In this document: piece by piece, positions 6,022-6,440 of the stretch | Layout of the letters: each line of letters opens with the position of its first letter | How positions within the stretch are numbered: the stretch's first letter is position 1 | NCBI GenBank assembly: GCA_028872975.1 | Contig: JAGWNV010000153.1 | Span: forward strand, 1 to 6,440 | Source of the DNA: Acidobacteriota bacterium | GTDB taxonomy: Bacteria > Actinomycetota > Acidimicrobiia > Acidimicrobiales > UBA8190 | Reading direction: 5' to 3' | Length of the DNA: 6,440 bases | The notes under the pieces: model-generated | Databases searched by the model: none | Seen by the model: only the letters and a program-made list of their open reading frames with translations | What the model was told of the DNA's origin: nothing | Position numbers and translations under genes: made by a program

Positions 6022-6130
6022 GAACCGAGCCCGCACGCCGGGTCCCGCCAGGTCGGGGACGGGGCTCGGGTCTTCGCCCGGACACGGTAGTGGGTGGCCC
6101 GCCCCGACATGGGCGCACCCAACCGGAGAC

Positions 6131-6169
6131 GGGCTGGGGATAGCCCCACCCCCCTGGTGGGGCGAGCCC
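6131..6169. promoter_or_regulatory. GC-rich hairpin with a competing alternative fold
   Basis: An 8-bp perfect stem, GCCCCACC (6143-6150) with GGTGGGGC (6156-6163) and a 5-nt loop, is enclosed by an outer GGGCT (6131-6135) and AGCCC (6165-6169) pairing. The left arm can instead form TGGGG-ATAG-CCCCA (6135-6148), which excludes the main stem. No T-run follows on either strand, so a classical intrinsic terminator is not supported. It lies in the divergent gap, about 70 nt before the ABC ATPase start and about 140 nt before the DUF442-like start. It could be an attenuator, a mRNA-stabilising structure or a regulator site. Confidence 0.4.
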
Positions 6170-6218
6170 GAGCACGAAGACGCCCACTAGCGGCATTCCA
6201 TCGGCCGGGACGGACTCG

Positions 6219-6224
6219 TAGCCT
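6219..6224 (+). promoter_or_regulatory. possible -10 (TAGCCT) for a leaderless ABC ATPase transcript
   Basis: TAGCCT fits the actinobacterial TAnnnT -10 pattern. It ends 5 nt before an in-frame GTG (6230) and 8 nt before the ATG (6233), the spacing expected when transcription starts at the start codon. No good Shine-Dalgarno precedes the gene. The -35 region is not recognisable. Weak evidence. Confidence 0.3.
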
Positions 6225-6232
6225 TCGTCGTG

Positions 6233-6440
6233 ATGATCACGGCGCACTCCCTGACCAAGCGCTACGGCGTCACCACGGCGGTCGACGGGCTCACCTTCGA
6301 GGTGCCGCCCGGCGTGGTCACCGGTTTCCTGGGCCCGAACGGCTCGGGCAAGTCGACCACCATGCGGATGGTCATGGGCCTCGACGTCCCCGACTCCGGC
6401 GCGGCTCTCATCGGTGGCAAGCCCTTCGTCGACCTGGCCT
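6233..6440 (+). CDS. ABC transporter ATP-binding protein, N-terminal part (runs off the edge)
   Basis: The first 69 residues of an ABC ATPase, truncated by the window end. MITAHSLTKRYG opens the domain with the aromatic A-loop residue Tyr11 that stacks on adenine. The Walker A motif GPNGSGKST is at 34-42, followed by the usual helix TTMRMVMGL and a DVPDSG turn. The Q-loop, signature motif, Walker B and H-loop lie outside the window. The opening and 'GLDVPDSGAALIGGKP' resemble the ABC-2/drug-efflux subgroup (DrrA/CcmA-like), whose partner is a membrane permease, likely encoded downstream. The start could be ATG 6233 or GTG 6230; neither has a good Shine-Dalgarno. It is divergent from the DUF442-like gene. 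Confidence 0.9.
   Translation, partial: MITAHSLTKRYGVTTAVDGLTFEVPPGVVTGFLGPNGSGKSTTMRMVMGLDVPDSGAALIGGKPFVDLA

Noticed and set aside
6006..6149. 48-residue N-terminal extension of the DUF442-like protein
   Set aside because: Arg/Pro-rich, unlike the rest of the protein, and the internal ATG at 6005 has a well-placed GGAAGGGG.

Overview
The window is a high-GC, densely coded bacterial chromosome segment. It has short intergenic gaps, frequent GTG starts and Ala/Arg/Gly-rich proteins, which fits an actinobacterium (Actinomycetota). The narrower idea of an Acidimicrobiia-like or uncultured lineage is only an impression from protein style. There are no rRNA or tRNA genes, CRISPR arrays, insertion sequences or phage genes.

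Layout, left to right. A PAPS-type sulfotransferase-family gene (73-711, +) faces a two-gene minus-strand operon. In that operon a polytopic membrane protein resembling a degenerate CPBP intramembrane protease (1934-1209) is followed after 4 nt by an SRPBCC/START-fold lipid-binding-type protein (1204-758). A 308-nt divergent intergenic region holds two inverted repeats and weak promoter-like sequences. It separates this operon from a plus-strand gene (2243-3022) for an alanine-rich, proline-free helical protein built on an unbroken 11-residue periodicity; I could not assign it to a named family.

The right half is a minus-strand cluster. It starts with a small rhodanese/DUF442-like protein with a C-x4-R loop (6005-5562). 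After 22 nt comes a 579-residue metallo-beta-lactamase/persulfide-dioxygenase-like protein fused to three rhodanese domains (5539-3800). After 50 nt comes a PAP2-family membrane phosphatase (3749-3057). The first two genes form a plausible persulfide/sulfide-oxidation module: the beta-lactamase-fold domain would oxidise low-molecular-weight persulfide to sulfite, and the rhodanese domains would move sulfane sulfur. The PAP2 gene may simply be co-transcribed. Divergent from this cluster, an ABC transporter ATPase gene begins at 6233 and runs off the right edge. The 227-nt gap between them contains a strong GC hairpin with a competing alternative fold.

The items most worth a second look are the hendecad protein at 2243-3022, the triple-rhodanese architecture with its small rhodanese-like partner, and the mutually exclusive hairpins at 6131-6169.
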